From Poa pratensis (lineage: Eukaryota; Streptophyta; Magnoliopsida; Poales; Poaceae): 64,000 nt of DNA. The stretch covers positions 1,175,492 through 1,239,491 of the forward strand of contig CAMZMU010000116.1 in NCBI GenBank assembly GCA_947311845.1. Direction: 5' to 3'. Made by a program: the position numbers and the translations under genes. The stretch's first letter is position 1. Each line of letters starts with the position of its first letter. The notes beneath the pieces were generated by a model. That model had not been told where the DNA came from. It made no database searches and saw only the letters and a list, made by a program, of their open reading frames with translations. Below are positions 32,352 to 45,342 of this stretch, piece by piece.

Positions 32352-34520
32352 TGACAAAAAGCAAAGAGATGCCACTTTCATGCTGAACTTGTCTCAAGGC
32401 CACCTTAAAAATGATATGCCACTTTCGCATTTGCTTTTTGCTGACGATAGCCTATTATTCTTTAAGGCTGATGATCAACAAGCTACAAAGGTCATGAACA
32501 CACTACAACGCTATGAAAAGGCTACTGGCCAGTTATTGAGTCTGGGTAAGTGTTCTCTGCTTCTTGGGAAAAATGTTACTGAAGAAAGAGGACATAAAGT
32601 AAAGGAAATATTGAATGTACGCATGAAGAATGAGAAGTTCATCTCGATCAAGGAGACATATAAAAAGAAAATGTCGGACTGGTCTGAGAAATGTCTCAGG
32701 TTCTGCAGAAGAAACTCAGATTAAAGTAGTTATGCAAGCAATTTCAACTTATGCTATGAGTATCTTCAAATTTTCTATCGGGCTGTGTGATGAACTGATG
32801 CAATTGATCAGACAGTTCTGGTGGGGTGATGAACCAGACAAGAGGCACATACACTGGACGAGCTAGGAAAACCTAATCAAATGTAAATCACACGGAGGCA
32901 TTAATCAGGCACTCTTGGCGAGACAAGCATGGCGTCTGATTGCATCCCCTGATAGTTTGTGTGCACGAATTATGAAGGCCAAATACTACCCTGCCGATGA
33001 GCTCACTGACACAACCTTCACAAAAGACTCCTCACCTGGTTGGCAAGGGATCGCTCATGGTCTTGAACTGCTGAAAAAGGGAATTGTTTGGAAAGTGGGA
33101 AATGGTGAAAAAATTAGAATCTGGAGAGACAACTGGATCCCAAGAGGGGAATTTAAAATAACAAAAAACCTTTCAAAGTCTCGCTACAGAAAGGTGAGAG
33201 AAATCATAAACCTTGAAAAGATGGAATGGAAAGAGGATATTGTCAAGAAAATATTTATGCCCCATGATGCAGCGGAGGTACTGAAGATCAAGCTACCGAG
33301 AAGTGAATCTGAAAACTTTGTGTCCTGGCACTATGAAAACTCTGGTATTTTCAGCGTTCGGAGTGCATACAAGCTAGCACTCAATGAGAAGCAAGCTATC
33401 CCATCTAGTAACAGCTCCAGCAAGAATGGACGTACCCTATGTGACAATATTTGGAAAGCAAACTTCCCCCCAAAGGTTAAAGTATTCACTTGGAAGCTTG
33501 CCACTGACTCCCTTGCTGTTCAAGCAAACAGAAGTAGAAGACTACCTAACCAAGTCCCCATATGTAACTTATGTGGAATGGATATTGAAAGTGTACATCA
33601 TATGGTGATTGAGTGCACTCCAGCGAAAGCATTAAGAAGAGAAACAAGGAAGTATTGGTCTCTTCCTCCTGAACACTCCTTGAGATACACAGGAAAGGAC
33701 TGGGCCTTGATCCTATTACAAAACCTTTCTGAAGATATGAGAGCAAAAATCATGTTTCTGTGGTGGAGAACCTGGCACCATCGGAATGATTGCATCTTTG
33801 GAAAAGGGGAGGCAAGTTACTCTCACTCTGCTCTGTTTCTCAAAAACTATCAGGAGTCCATGCTGAGCATCAAAAACGGAAATGAGATTGTTGACAGAAA
33901 AGGTAACAAAACTATCATCGATGAAGGTCCTAAAAAGGTGAGAGAGAAGCCTGACAAGGACCCAGTTGCTTGGGAAAAACTTGGAGAGAATTCCATAAAA
34001 GTTAACGTAGATGCAAGCTTCTTTGATCATCTGAAATCTGGATCCTGGGGAGCCGTAGTTCGTAACTACAATGGAGTGTTCGTAACTACAATGGAGAGGT
34101 TATTTCCTCAGCTTGGGGAAAAATCCACTCAGCGCAGACGGCTATGGTATGCGAAGCAATTGCATGCTATGAAGGTCTCAAACTGGCCATCAATGACAAC
34201 TGTAACAAGATAACCATTGCGACAGATTGCCTACCTCTCTTACAAGCCTTTGATCCTGCAAGCAGTGATCGCTCGGACATCAGATTCATTGCGCAGGACC
34301 TCCAGAAATTGATTCCAGAAGGGAAGAGCTTCAACCTGGTGTATCGAAGCAGAGAAGCAAATCGCCTTGCGCATGAGATTGCAAAGCTTGCTAGCAGAGA
34401 GCTGGATGGTGGAGTTTTGTTCGGTCAAGTTCCAAATGCTTTGTCGGAACTGGCTGAACATGATTGTATGAACGCTTGTGATAGATAATTTATACAGAAA
34501 AATAAAAAAAATGATATGTT
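32352..34520 (+). mobile_element. 5'-truncated LINE (RT end, zf-RVT, RNase H)
   Basis: The fragment starts inside the reverse transcriptase, shortly before the catalytic segment LLFADDSLLFF (about 32430-32460). After breaks near 32695 and 32865 (a TAG stop) it runs openly from about 32880 to 34090. Typical LINE parts in order are QALLARQAWRLIASPDSLCA, WKVGNGEKIRIWRDNWIP, FSVRSAYKLA, the zf-RVT region FPPKVKVFTWKLATDSL with CNLCGMDIESVHHMVIEC, and WWRTWHHRNDCIFG. The RNase H-like end follows (about 34144-34488: ACYEGLKLAINDNC, VYRSREANRLAHEIAKLA). A 20-bp direct duplication at 34058-34097 breaks the frame before RNase H. The 3' end is A-rich (AAAAATAAAAAAAATG). No duplication was identified, and the left edge is approximate. 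Confidence 0.85.
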
Positions 34521-34913
34521 GCGAGCAAAAATTCAGTGTCAACACACTCATGGTCAGATGATCCGGTGTTGCTAGAATCCCATCGCTTGTCGAATTCTGG
34601 ATGTAGTCCATGATGCATCCTATAAGCATGCAAAATCATAATGCGTAGTTATTCGTATCATGAGATACAAAAAATGAAAAAATCTTGAATATGTTGGATT
34701 TTTTGAGAAAAGTATATTTTAGATATTTGAAAATCATTTTATGTAGCTCTGAATATTAATATTTCAGATTAAGATTTTGCATGTTTCTGCGATACATTAT
34801 TGACAACATGTAGGATTTTGTTTTCAGATTTTAGAAACTTCTAAATATGATTTGAAATAAATAAATAACTAAAGCCACTAGAGCTTGGGAGTCGGAAATA
34901 TCCCGGTAAAGAG
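34521..34913. other. AT-rich DNA resembling the hairpin MITE
   Basis: No gene seen. The text around 34640-34900 (TTTTTTGAGAAAAG, GAAACTTCTAAATATGATTT, CTAGAGCTTGGGAG) resembles the right half of the element at 11096-11502, suggesting a decayed relative. Confidence 0.3.
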
Positions 34914-35091
34914 ATTTACAAGGGATATGGCGCCAGGGGCAAATCTGGTCCGTCCGTTTCGTCCATCCGATGGACCAGATTCATCGTTGACCGACGGACG
35001 AAAACAGACAGGTCCGCGGTGAATCTGGTCCGTCGGATGGACGAAATCGAGGGGCCAGATTTGCCCTTGGCACCATATGCCCTTGTAAAAA
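34914..35091. mobile_element. Palindromic MITE-like hairpin
   Basis: The two halves are near-perfect inverted copies. TTACAAGGGATATGG at the left pairs with CCATATGCCCTTGTAA at the right; GGGCAAATCTGG pairs with CCAGATTTGCCC; and TTTCGTCCATCCGA with GGACCAGATTCA pair with the corresponding right-side words. The whole 178 bp can fold into one long stem. No clear target duplication was found. Confidence 0.7.
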
Positions 35092-36352
35092 ACCGCTTTG
35101 GAAATATCCACTATGTTAAAACGTACTAGGGAAAGAGCCTCGTCTTTAAAAAAAAAACAGAGGCAAAGGATTTGCCTCATCCATTAATTACTAAGAAAAG
35201 AGGTGTCGAGTTAATTTGTGAAAAAACAGACGAAAACCCGTTATAACTTTATCTTGAAAGGCAACCAAGCCACAACCCCAAAGGACAAGCGGATAAATCT
35301 CAAAATGTGAGACCACACGACCACAGAAACAAACATAGAGACCCTCCCAACATGATACTCCTATAATGCAAGAGACACAACATTTCCAAAATGCCACCAT
35401 AGCCTGGTGATAACTCGCAATACACCCATCAGAAAAGGCAATGACACGAGCACAGCCATGACCGGCCAAAATACTCAGGGACATCCATGAAGAAATCGCA
35501 GACGACTGTCTTCTAGCGTCATTTTTTTGGCTTCTACACTTATTTGTGCATGAACATGAAAACAGGTACGAATATGCATACAAATGACAACAGGTCCAAA
35601 ACCCTGTTTTGTAGTACTAGTCTACTAGAGCCTCCAAGTCTCCCGGCTCTGCTCTGTGCCACCATTATGCATGCCCTGTTGCTAGCTAGGTCAGATCTCA
35701 TCTTGCATCGATCTACAAAGCATGCCCGGATGACAAATCACCGCGTCTTCTAGATCGACCTGCAGAAGCTCAGAAGATAGGAGCTAAAAAATTGTGATCG
35801 AAGAAGACAAAGCATTGAAGTTGGCAGACTATTTTTATCTGCAGTCTCTGCACTCCCGTGCTGCCTTGCTCCTTACTGCTAGGTAGATTGGTACAAGGAG
35901 ATCGAACCTGTTGCATGGTTGCATGGATGACAAATCACCGTCTTCTAGATCTACAGAAGCCCCATTTATCGCCGGCGGTGGTAGGTGCAGCCGTGCACGG
36001 CCGGCTGTACACACGCGTCGCCGTGACCGGATCTGCATGCATGCATGGAGATCAGAGATCAGTAATGGAAGCTCTGCAAGTACGTACGGAGTACTTGTAA
36101 ACGGACATGAGATCGATCACGCACATCGCCAATCCATGAATTCTCTTACCACCATATAGAAATGTACAGTACAACTAGATAGGCATTGGCTCTGCGGTGG
36201 CAGCAAGCCTTGGCGCCTCCCATTTACTCCGGCTCGCCGCCCGTCCGCCGCTCACCTGCACGTCACTGTTTCCGGCCGCCCTCGCTCGTCACGTGCAGTG
36301 CCTCCTCCTCCATTATTCGTTTCACTACACCTTCCCTAGCTTGCTCCGTCTC
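35092..36352. other. Intergenic DNA upstream of the glycine-rich gene
   Basis: At 35140-35190 the minus strand has an oligo-A-like run next to AATGGATGAGGCAAATCC, like a LINE 3' tail; the frame at 35191-35583 (minus) has no recognisable domain. A short diverged direct repeat (ATGACAAATCACCG...TCTTCTAGATC) occurs at about 35729 and 35927. The last 150 bp are the GC-rich promoter of the glycine-rich gene and include a CACGTG core near 36291. Confidence 0.35.
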
Positions 36353-36360
36353 TATATAAA
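36353..36360 (+). promoter_or_regulatory. TATA box of the glycine-rich protein gene
   Basis: TCTATATAAAG lies about 105 bp before the start codon, the usual grass layout with a 5' untranslated region of about 75 bp. Confidence 0.75.
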
Positions 36361-36463
36361 GCCGCCGTAGCTAGCTAGCAGTCCAGCACTTGTCACTCCA
36401 CTGAGCTCGAAAGCTAGAGCTTGACACAGGACTAGCACGAACGAGTCCACGAGCTAGCTAGCA

Positions 36464-36847
36464 ATGACGAGGCGGGGCACCAGTACTGCCGCCGCAAGGG
36501 CGTGCTGCTTCATGGCCGTCCTCCTCCTCCTCACGGTGGTTGACGCCAGAGACGTGCCCACCGCCAAGCCTACGACTGCCACGGCCAAGACTACGACAGC
36601 AACAACGGCCACGAGTACTACCAAGAGCGTCGCCGACGCGACCGCACCGGCCGTGCTCGGCGACGAAAAGACATTCCTGCCGGGCGTCATGGGAGGAGGC
36701 TACGGCGGAGGCGTGGGCGGCTTCCCTGGCGCCGGCGGTCTCGGAGGCGTCGGTGGAGCTGTGGGGGGCATCGGCGGCGCCCTCGGAGGAGTGGGCGGTG
36801 GCGTCGGAGGGATCGGAGGTGTTGGTGGCCTCGCTGGTGTGGGTGGC
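36464..36847 (+). pseudogene. Secreted glycine-rich protein, 5' part (split by Gypsy element)
   Basis: Codons 1-128 of a glycine-rich protein. A signal peptide (about residues 1-28, hydrophobic core FMAVLLLLTVV) is followed by a Thr/Ala/Lys-rich stretch, then KTFLPGVMGGGYGG and GGVGG/GGIGG repeats. At 36848 a 12-kb Gypsy element begins. The 5-bp duplication GTGGC lies in Gly codons, so the ancestral frame continues exactly at 48811 (codon 129), giving an original protein of 213 residues. As it stands, translation would run 49 residues into the LTR and stop at 36997. Such proteins are typically secreted to the cell wall. Promoter and start look intact, so a truncated chimeric protein is possible. 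Confidence 0.88.
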
Positions 36848-39800
36848 TGTGGCGCCCTGACCCGACTGTTATACAGTGATGCTGTGTGTCACCGGTTAAG
36901 CGATACAACCGGAGGTTACGGGTTTACCAATCCCCGGCCAAAACCTTTGGCAGGTGTTGCTCGGAATGGATCATCGGCAACACAACACCCCGATTGATGC
37001 CTTAACACAGGCACAACCCTCAAAGTATAATAGAGAGATCAAGACTTGTGGAACAACTGGCACATCACAGACTCTACGACACAAATCATATAGTTCAACT
37101 CTTATAATAGAGAAAGATAGCAAATGACAACCAGAGGTCACTGATCCAACATTACATCAAGCGGAAGCGAAATAGGTTGTTCTAAACAACAAGAACCAAC
37201 ATATGGCCTAAGAGGCCTACAGATAAACATCACAACGCCAGCTGTTACAGGATGTCCCAAGCTGCCACCTGGGAACCCCAGACTACTCGTCGACGTCCAC
37301 AAAGAACCCACCTTCGAGGTCGGTGAAGTCCTCCTCTGAAACAAAACAAACGACGTTGAGTTCGACGAACTCGCAAGATTAAGAGCTAATATATGCTCGA
37401 TGAGGCTTTCAAAGTTATATGGTTGTTTTGCATAAAGCTGATTTTATTTATGAAAACATAACTCAAATGGCATCGACTAGTCAGAATATTTTAAAAAGAG
37501 GTAAGGAGTACTCTTTCTTTCATCACCTTTCTCAACATCCACCATTGTACCTGTTCATCAAAGGCACCTCCCCAAATCACCCTCGAGGAAGCTCACCTTG
37601 CATCTGTGAGTGGTACCTCTAGTACCCAGTTTTTAATCATTCCGTTTAATTTATTCTATGATCTTTCCTTCACTTTCCAAGTTCGTCCATAACCGCGGAC
37701 ACGGCTTTTCGAAAAGATTTAACCCTGCAGGGGTGTACAAATGTTTGCCACGCGTACCGTCCGGCCCATTACCTGATCATTAGCTCTCTTTCTTGGAAAG
37801 CCGGCTGGGTGGGAGCGGTGTCGACTTCTCCCCCGTTAAGGACTAACCCAAGATCATCAGTGAGGACGGAACAGGTTTGGTGTCTCCTCCAACCCCCTGT
37901 CCCGTGGCCACTCATTTTCCTAACACAACCATCCTCATCTCAGTTCAACCCACCATCATCACGCACGCGCAACTGGAAGCTCAAACTAGAGGACCCTGGC
38001 TAGCCCCGCCCGAGTTATTTAGTCTATGAGGGTTCCTGCAAATGCATAGGCCTCACGCATGGTTGCACGCTCAGTCTTGGTTCAAGAGGTAAATAACTCG
38101 CACCTAGGCGGCGAGAACGAGACAAAACACCACAACCACAGTGGCCTCTCATCCCCACCTTTAAGCAATTTATTATCCATCACCACATTTCTCCACCATC
38201 ATCTCAACAATTTCACACCTGTTTCCAACAACACATAACTCCATAGTATAGCTATGCATAGAACTAGGCATGGCTAAGCATCACATAGCATTTATAAGTA
38301 GCTCGGCCAAGAACACAAATCTATGGATAATAGGAGGGGAAACAGATAATGGCATAGGGAATTAATGCAACTATAGGATACTCTAATCCGACAAAAGTTG
38401 ACATTTAGAACCGCATGCAATATTATAGTGGAGAAAATATTAGCGGCAACATAGGATAAGATATGCTCAGAGGAGGGATTACGCTTGCCTTGTTGATACG
38501 GCTGGTAGTACGGATCGTCACAAGACGGGGGTGGCACTTCACCTCCTTGATCTACCGATGCACAAACAACACCGGAAAAACAATCAACACATGGCAATTG
38601 TGCAATGCATACAAGGATGATGATATGACATTTTAAGTGCACCCTAGAAGATTTAAACATGAACAACAAGTTAAATGGGGTCCCCGTTATATTTATTGCA
38701 TTAATTGGAATAAACCCCATATTTTAACTTAGTGATTATAATTACTACTAGAGCACATTATTGTAATTGTGATCGATGAGGCATGATGATGATGATTCTG
38801 GATTACTCATGTTTTTCTGATCATTTTGATCTAAAGAACACATTTTTCGGAGGTCCCGGTGAAAAGTTATTAATTTTAGACATTCCTCTTTTCAAATTAT
38901 TTACCTTTTATTATTTTAATTCCAACGATAAAAAGTTTTATTTACTCTACTCCGCGAGAGAGCGATGGAACCTGAAGGAATCAACGGGGGTTCGATAACT
39001 CTACAAGCGAGAGGGGGAGCGGGGACATGTGCTACCGCGAGGGAAAAGAGAAAAAGAATATTGCAAACTTTGCTATCCAGGCCGGAAATTCCGGTCCAAA
39101 GGTGCTCTTGGGCCAGAGTTTCCGGTCCACCAAAATCTCAGCCCAAAGCGGCAGCCACTGGACCCAGTCCGGAGTTGGGCCGGAGTTGGGCCGGAGTCTC
39201 CGGGCTCCAACCAACGAAACAGAACGAGGAAAAAGAAGAGAACGCACGGTGCGGCGGCCGGCGACGTCGTGCTGCGCTCGCACGAGCACGGCGAGGCTAC
39301 GCGAGAGCAGGGAGATGGGAGGAGGCCAGCAAGGGCCGATGGCTCACCACGGCGCGGGGAAGGGGTCGGGAACGGCGGAGGGATGTCGACGGCGGCGTAG
39401 GCGAGCGGCGGAGCTGCGGACGGCCGCGGCGAAGATGAGGACGATGCGGACGATTCCGGGAGGCGTGGTTCGATTCCTCTGGCGGGGACGACGAGCACGG
39501 CACGGCGGAGCTTTTGGCTTGCTTCGATTTGCTCGGGAGGCTCTCACACGGCGGCGACGAGCTCGGCGAGTCCGGCGGCCATGGCGGCTCGGGAGGGAAG
39601 AGATGGGGAGCAGAGGAGCAGGGGAACGGGGGCAGCATGGGGTGGGGCCTCGAGGAGCTCCTCTTCCAGGGGAGGCAGAGCAAGGGGGGGGGGCCCGGCG
39701 GGAGCACGGCGGCATGGCGGCGAGGCGGTCCGGCGCGAGCGCGCGGCCTCGGTCGCTACAGGAGGAGGAGGACGGCGTCTTTCTGAAAAACCCCCTGCAT

Positions 39801-40330
39801 AAAATGTTCTCAACACGGACAGGTCCTCCTGGAATTACAAAGAGGTCCTTTTCCTGTTTTAAAATAAAACCCAGCACATGTTTTGAATTAACTGGGGCAT
39901 TTAACATTTTGCAAAAAATGTGAGAAAATTCCAGTAGCCTCCCCACAACATGTGGAAACTCCACCAAAATTGGTTTTGGCAAAATAAAATGTTTTGAACC
40001 ACTTTTGTTCATAGTGTTGAATTATATCATTCTGCTCATTTTCCAAATATTGCTATTTCAATATTTTGGGGCAAAGACAAAAACAATATTGTGGACTCTT
40101 GGAACTTCCTTGACAAATATGGATGTCCAAGTAATTTTGGTTGCAAGTTTGATTGTCTTCCTTGTTGTGAAATTGTGTTGAAACAAGTTTTCCATTATTA
40201 AGTTTCAACATTGCCAAGAATGAAATTGTGTGGCTTAGCAATTTAAAGGGATGCAATGATGCATGCATGCCATGATGCAAATGAGGACACAAAAGTGAAA
40301 ATTTGGTACTCAAATTTTGGGGCTGTTACA
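36848..40330 (-). repeat. Gypsy 3' LTR (element orientation)
   Basis: The 3483-bp LTR borders the polypurine tract. Its GC-rich part (about 39000-39780) is open in several frames on both strands, but the frames are not conserved proteins and appear identically in the other LTR. Treat them as chance frames in GC-rich regulatory DNA. Confidence 0.92.
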
Positions 40331-40366
40331 ATTCTACCCTCCTTACAGGAATCTCGTCCCGAGATT

Positions 40367-43300
40367 CTAAGATTGCGAGAAGAAGTCGGGATACTCCTCA
40401 CGAAGACTAGACTCTCGTTCCCAAGTTGCTTCTTCCTCGGAATGATGAGACCATTGAACTTTGAGGAACTTGGTAGTCTTGTTCCGGGTCTTTCTTTCAG
40501 CTTCATCCAAGACACGGATAGGATGCTCACGATAAGTGAGATCTTCCTGGAGATCCAACTCTTCATGATTGACCCCATGGATAGGATCTTGAAACACCGG
40601 CGAAGTTGGGATACATGGAACACATCATGCACATTGGGAAAGATGACCGGTAACTCCAACTTATAAGAAAGATCTCCTCGCTTGGCCAGAACGGTGAAGG
40701 GCCAACATAGCGAGGCGCCAATTTTCCTTTGATTCCGAAGCGGCGAACGCCACGAGGGGAGAGACACGGAGATAAGCTTTATCACCAATTTCATAGTGAA
40801 TTTCCTGATGTGCTTATCATAGTAGCTCTTCTGCCTAGACTGAGCAATCTTCAGATTCTCTCTTATGATTCTAACCTTCTCCTCAGCTTCATTGATGATA
40901 TCTGGACCAAAGAGTGCCCTCTCTCCGGTCTCAGACCAATTTAGAGGAGTGCGGCATTTTCTTCCATAGAGAACCTCAAATGGAGCCATGCCCAGACTAG
41001 CTTGATAGCTATTGTTGTAGGAGAACTCCGCGAAAGGGAGATACTTTTCCCAATCCTTACCGAAAGAGATTACACATGCCCTAAGCATGTCTTCCAAAAC
41101 TTGGTTCACTCTCTCGGTCTGACCATCAGTTTGGGGATGGAAAGCGGTGCTGAAGTTAAGACGGTTCCCATGCATTTTGGAAACTAGTCCAAAACTTGGA
41201 GGTGAATAGGCTTCCACGATCAGAAATTATCTTCTTGGGAACGCCGTGAAGGACAACAATCCGGGAAGCATACAGGTCTGCCAACTTGGCAGCTGTAATG
41301 TCAACACGAACTGGGAGGAAGTGAGCCACTTTTGATAGTCGATCAATGATGACCCAGATGGCATCATGTCCCTTTGGAGACTTCGGCAGACCAGTAATGA
41401 AATCCATACCAATTTCATCCCATTTCCACTCGGGAATAGCAATAGGGTGAAGAGTGCCGGCAGGCCTTTGATGTTCAGCCTTTACCCGTCGACAGGTGTC
41501 GCATTCAGCAACATACTTGGCAATTTCCCGTTTCATACGGTCCACCAGAATTGTGGTCGAAGGTCTTGGTACATTTGGTACTACCGGGATGAATAGAGAG
41601 AGGAGATTCATGAGCTTCTTGGAGGATCAACTCCCTCAATTTTCGTTTCTTTGGCACACCAAGCGGTCACCAAAATAAACAACTCCAGATTCATTGACAG
41701 AAAACATTTGGCCTTCCCGCTAGCAATGTTCTCCTTGATTTTCAGAATACCCTTGTCACGCTTCTGAGCATCCTTAATCTGGTCCACAAGAGTAGATTTG
41801 ATCTCCAGATTTGCAAGGTAGCCGGAAGGAACAATTTCCAGGTTCAAACGGGCAAACTCTTCATAGAGGGCAGGTTGGGCCTCTCAATCATCAGATTGTT
41901 GCAATAGGACTTCCGACTTAGCGCGTCAGCCACGACGTTTGCTTTGCCGGGTTGATAGTTCAGACTCACATTATAGTCCGTGATTAACTCCAACCAACGC
42001 CTTTGCCTGAGATTTAAATCCGGCTGGGTGAAGAGGTACTTCAGACTCTTGTGATCCGAGAAGATCTCGCAACGGTTACCAAACAGGTATGGTCTCCATT
42101 GCTTCAAAGCATAGACCACGCGGCAAGTTCTAGATCATGAGTTGGGTATTGTGCTCATGCGGCTTAAGTTGGCGAGAAGCATATGCCACCACATGGCCAT
42201 CTTGCATTACACACAGCCCAAACCTTGTAGAGAGGCGTCACAGAAGACGACGAAATCCTTGCTTGTGTCCGGCAGGACAAGCACAGGAGCGGACGTGAGC
42301 TTGGCTTTCAGTGTTTGGAAACTCTCTTCAGCTTCGGCCGACCATACAAACTTTTTATCCTTCTTGAGAAGGTCAGTCAGGCCTTGGCTATCTTGGAGAA
42401 ACCTTCGATGAATCGGCGGTAGTAACCCGCCAATCCGAGAAAGCTTCGAATGTCCTTGACTGACATTGGAGTTTTCCAATCCAGAATGGACTGAATCTTG
42501 TCAGGAATGACAGCCACACCATCGCGGATATCACATGACCAAGGAAGATGAGATTATCCAACCAAAACTCACACTTGGAGAACTTGGCATAGAGGCGGTG
42601 TTCTCGAAGTCTTGTCAGAACCAAACGAAGATGTTCCTCATGCTCTTCATTGGTTTGGAATAGATGAGGATGTCATCAATGTAAATGACGACAAACTTGT
42701 CAAGATAATCCATGAAGATGGAGTTCATGAGCCTCATGAAAGTAGCGGGGCATTTGTGAGACCAAAGGACATGACGGTATACTCATATGAGCCATAACGA
42801 GTAACAAATGCCGTCTTTGGAATATCCTCCTTTCTGATTTTTATCTGATGGTAGCCTGACCTCAGATCCATCTTGGAGAATACCGTTGCACCAGCTAACT
42901 GATCCAACAGATCATTGATGCGAGGAATAGGATACTTGTTCTTGATTGTCACCGCATTCAACGGTCGATAGTCAGAGACTAGACGAGGCACGGTAGAATC
43001 CCTCTTCTTGACAAAGAGTACCGGACAACCCCAAGGTGAACTGCTAGGCTGGATGAACTCCTTGCTAACAGCTGATCAATTTGCTCTTTCAACAGAGCCA
43101 ACTCTTCCACCGGCATACGGTAGGGCTTCTTGGAAATTGGAGCGGTACCGGGAAGTAGCTCTATGACAAACTCCACACTTCGGTCAGGAGGCATGCCAGG
43201 CAACTCTTCCGGGAACACATCCGGGAAGTCACACACCACGTGTATGTCCTGGATTTCAGGAGGGGATTCGCCTTCCATAAAGCAAAGGAGAATCTCAGGT

Positions 43301-44777
43301 GAGCGGGTACGACGGCGGACGGAGGTATTGATGTTGCAGGCCAATACTTCACAATGTCACCGGAAGGAGCGGTCACAGTAATGGTCTTGGCAGCACAGTC
43401 GAGATTAGCCTGGTATTTAGCTAGCCAGTTCATGCCCAGTATGACATCAATGCCTTTGGACTTCAGAGCTACCAAGGCATAAGGAAAAGACAAGGAACCT
43501 ATATTAATCTGGACCTCAGGAGTAACACCATCGGTTTGCCATTTGGAGCCAGGAGTGGAGATCACCAAGGTCGCTCATTTTCTCGAACGGTATTTTGTGG
43601 TCTTTTGCAAACGCTATGGATATGAATGAATGCGATGCTCCAGAGTCAAACAAAACTGTAGCTGTATTGCCGTTGATTCGTAACTCACCCATAAGAACGC
43701 CGGGGTCTCTTCAGCTTCTTCACAGAGACGTGGTTCAGGCGACCACGCACATAGGTCCAGCCTTGCCAGTTGGAGTGGCAGGGGCTCGTGCAGGAGTTAT
43801 CGCGAGAGGTGCCTTCTGGGGGCACTCCCTGGAGTAGTGACCAGCCTGGCCACAGGTGTAGCAAGTGACTCCAGGTGGAGCAGGTAGCATAGGACGGTAC
43901 CCACTTCCGCCTATCCCAAGTGTCGAAGTAGTGGGGCGCGGAGGAGGTGGCCTATATCCTGCTGCCCTCGGCATGAAGGGAGCACGAGGTACGGCGCTGT
44001 AGGGACAAACACCCTGCGCTTCTTGCTCTCAGAACCCGAGGAACTCTGGTGGTCCCCATGTGCGGGCCTCTTGGAAGCTTCAAGTTCCTTTCTTCCTTGC
44101 TCAAGAGTGAAAGCCTGGTTGAACAGCTCCTGATAGGTCTGGAACCTGAAGGGCAATAGCTCATAGCGGAGCTGCGGATTCAGACCCTTGCGGAACAGCT
44201 CTTGCTTGTCAGCATCATTGGTCACGTCCCTTGGGGCGTAACGAGAGAGATGGTTGAACTCACGACCATAAGTGCGGAGGTCCATCCGTCCCTGTTGCAA
44301 ATCCAGGAACTCCCTCCTCTTCAAGTCCATGATCGGCTGGGGAATGTACTCCGCTCGGAAGGCAGTGCGGAATCAGCCCAGGTGAAGACATGGTTGGCTG
44401 GAAACAAAGCCACATGGCTTTCCCACCAACAGCCAGCAGCACCAACCAAGAGTAGGTGGCAAAGTTGACTTGCTCCGCCAATGGACATGCAGCGCGGAGA
44501 ACTTGCGCTCCAAAGCACGAAGCCAATCATCAGCTTCCAGTGGCTCCTTAGCATCAGCAAAGGTGGGTGGCTGGGAACGCAGGAACTCAGTGAGAGTGTT
44601 GCACTCGTTCCTCCGTGCATTCTGCTGCACCAACTGTTCCAGCAAGCGCTCATTGCGCCCACGGTTCTCCTCAATGGCCATCAAGACCTCAGCCATCGAG
44701 GGTGGTGGCGGCAGATCATCCTCATCATCATTGTGGTTACCGCGACCACCACGGCCTCCACGACCTCCTCGAGCCAT
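40367..44777 (-). pseudogene. Gypsy gag-pol, frameshifted
   Basis: Gag starts at 44777 (MARGGRGGRGG, then PPPPSMAEVLMAIEENRGR). It continues in other frames with CPLAEQVNFATYSW and FLDLQQGRMDLRTYGREFNH, and a CCHC knuckle CYTCGQAGHYSREC at 43822-43863. The protease motif FDSGAS is at 43633-43650. Reverse transcriptase ([31 protein letters not shown], catalytic YIDD at 42672-42683) is followed by RNase H (about 41850-42450). The integrase has the zinc part CDTCRRVKAEHQRPAG, a core with WVIIDRLSKVAHFLP, SDRGSLF and FHPQTDGQTERVNQ, and the end region YGRKCRTPLNW. A chromodomain closes it (about 40370-40520: KFLKVQWSHHSEEEATWE). Several frameshifts split it into pieces, so it is not competent alone. 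Confidence 0.9.
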
Positions 44778-45327
44778 TCTGGAGATTTGACAATGACACA
44801 GTTAGTATCTTTCTCCGAATGGTCGAACAATAGCATTAGCGTCTACTCAAGTACACAGACTAGGGACGATAATACTTTGCGAGAAGGAAAACAACAAGAT
44901 AGAACTTGGGTCAAAGATCAGCATCATGTGCTACTAGTGAGAGTTAAGAAATCACAACTTAACACACTCTAGTTGACACAATCCGGGACCTTATGTTCAA
45001 GTCCGTGGGTTAAAACCCAAAGAAAGGATCAAAAGATTAGACTCGTAGAAACATCTGATCTGATTGATTTGGATTGCAACGCAGCGGGAGCAACGTGACA
45101 CATAACACTAAAGGTCGAACCCACCCCGTTTCTAATCATTTTGAAGTAACAGAGAGAGTAAAACCTTTAATCAAATCGAGGTAAGATTGCTCCGAGATTA
45201 GAGGGTAACCAGATAAGGAGTAAAAAGAATCCTAAGATGGTTTTCACAACTCATTTTTAGGTTAAAATATTTTCACAAACACTAGACTCAACATCGACCA
45301 GTAGAAGGGTTTCCTACAGGCAGTACT

Positions 45328-45339
45328 GCTCTGATACCA
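45328..45339 (-). other. Primer-binding site of the Gypsy element
   Basis: The minus strand reads TGGTATCAGAGC, complementary to initiator methionine tRNA, three bases inside the LTR at 45343. It fixes the element's orientation. Confidence 0.9.
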
Positions 45340-45342
45340 ACT

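Noticed and set aside
35191..35583. 130-codon Cys-rich frame on the minus strand
   Set aside because: No domain is recognisable, and the flank looks like a LINE tail; it is probably non-coding LINE-derived DNA.
39027..39923. Long open frames on both strands (up to about 298 codons), repeated at 47440-48400
   Set aside because: They lie in the GC-rich part of the Gypsy LTR, appear in both LTR copies with frameshifts between them, and have no protein-like conservation. They are chance frames.
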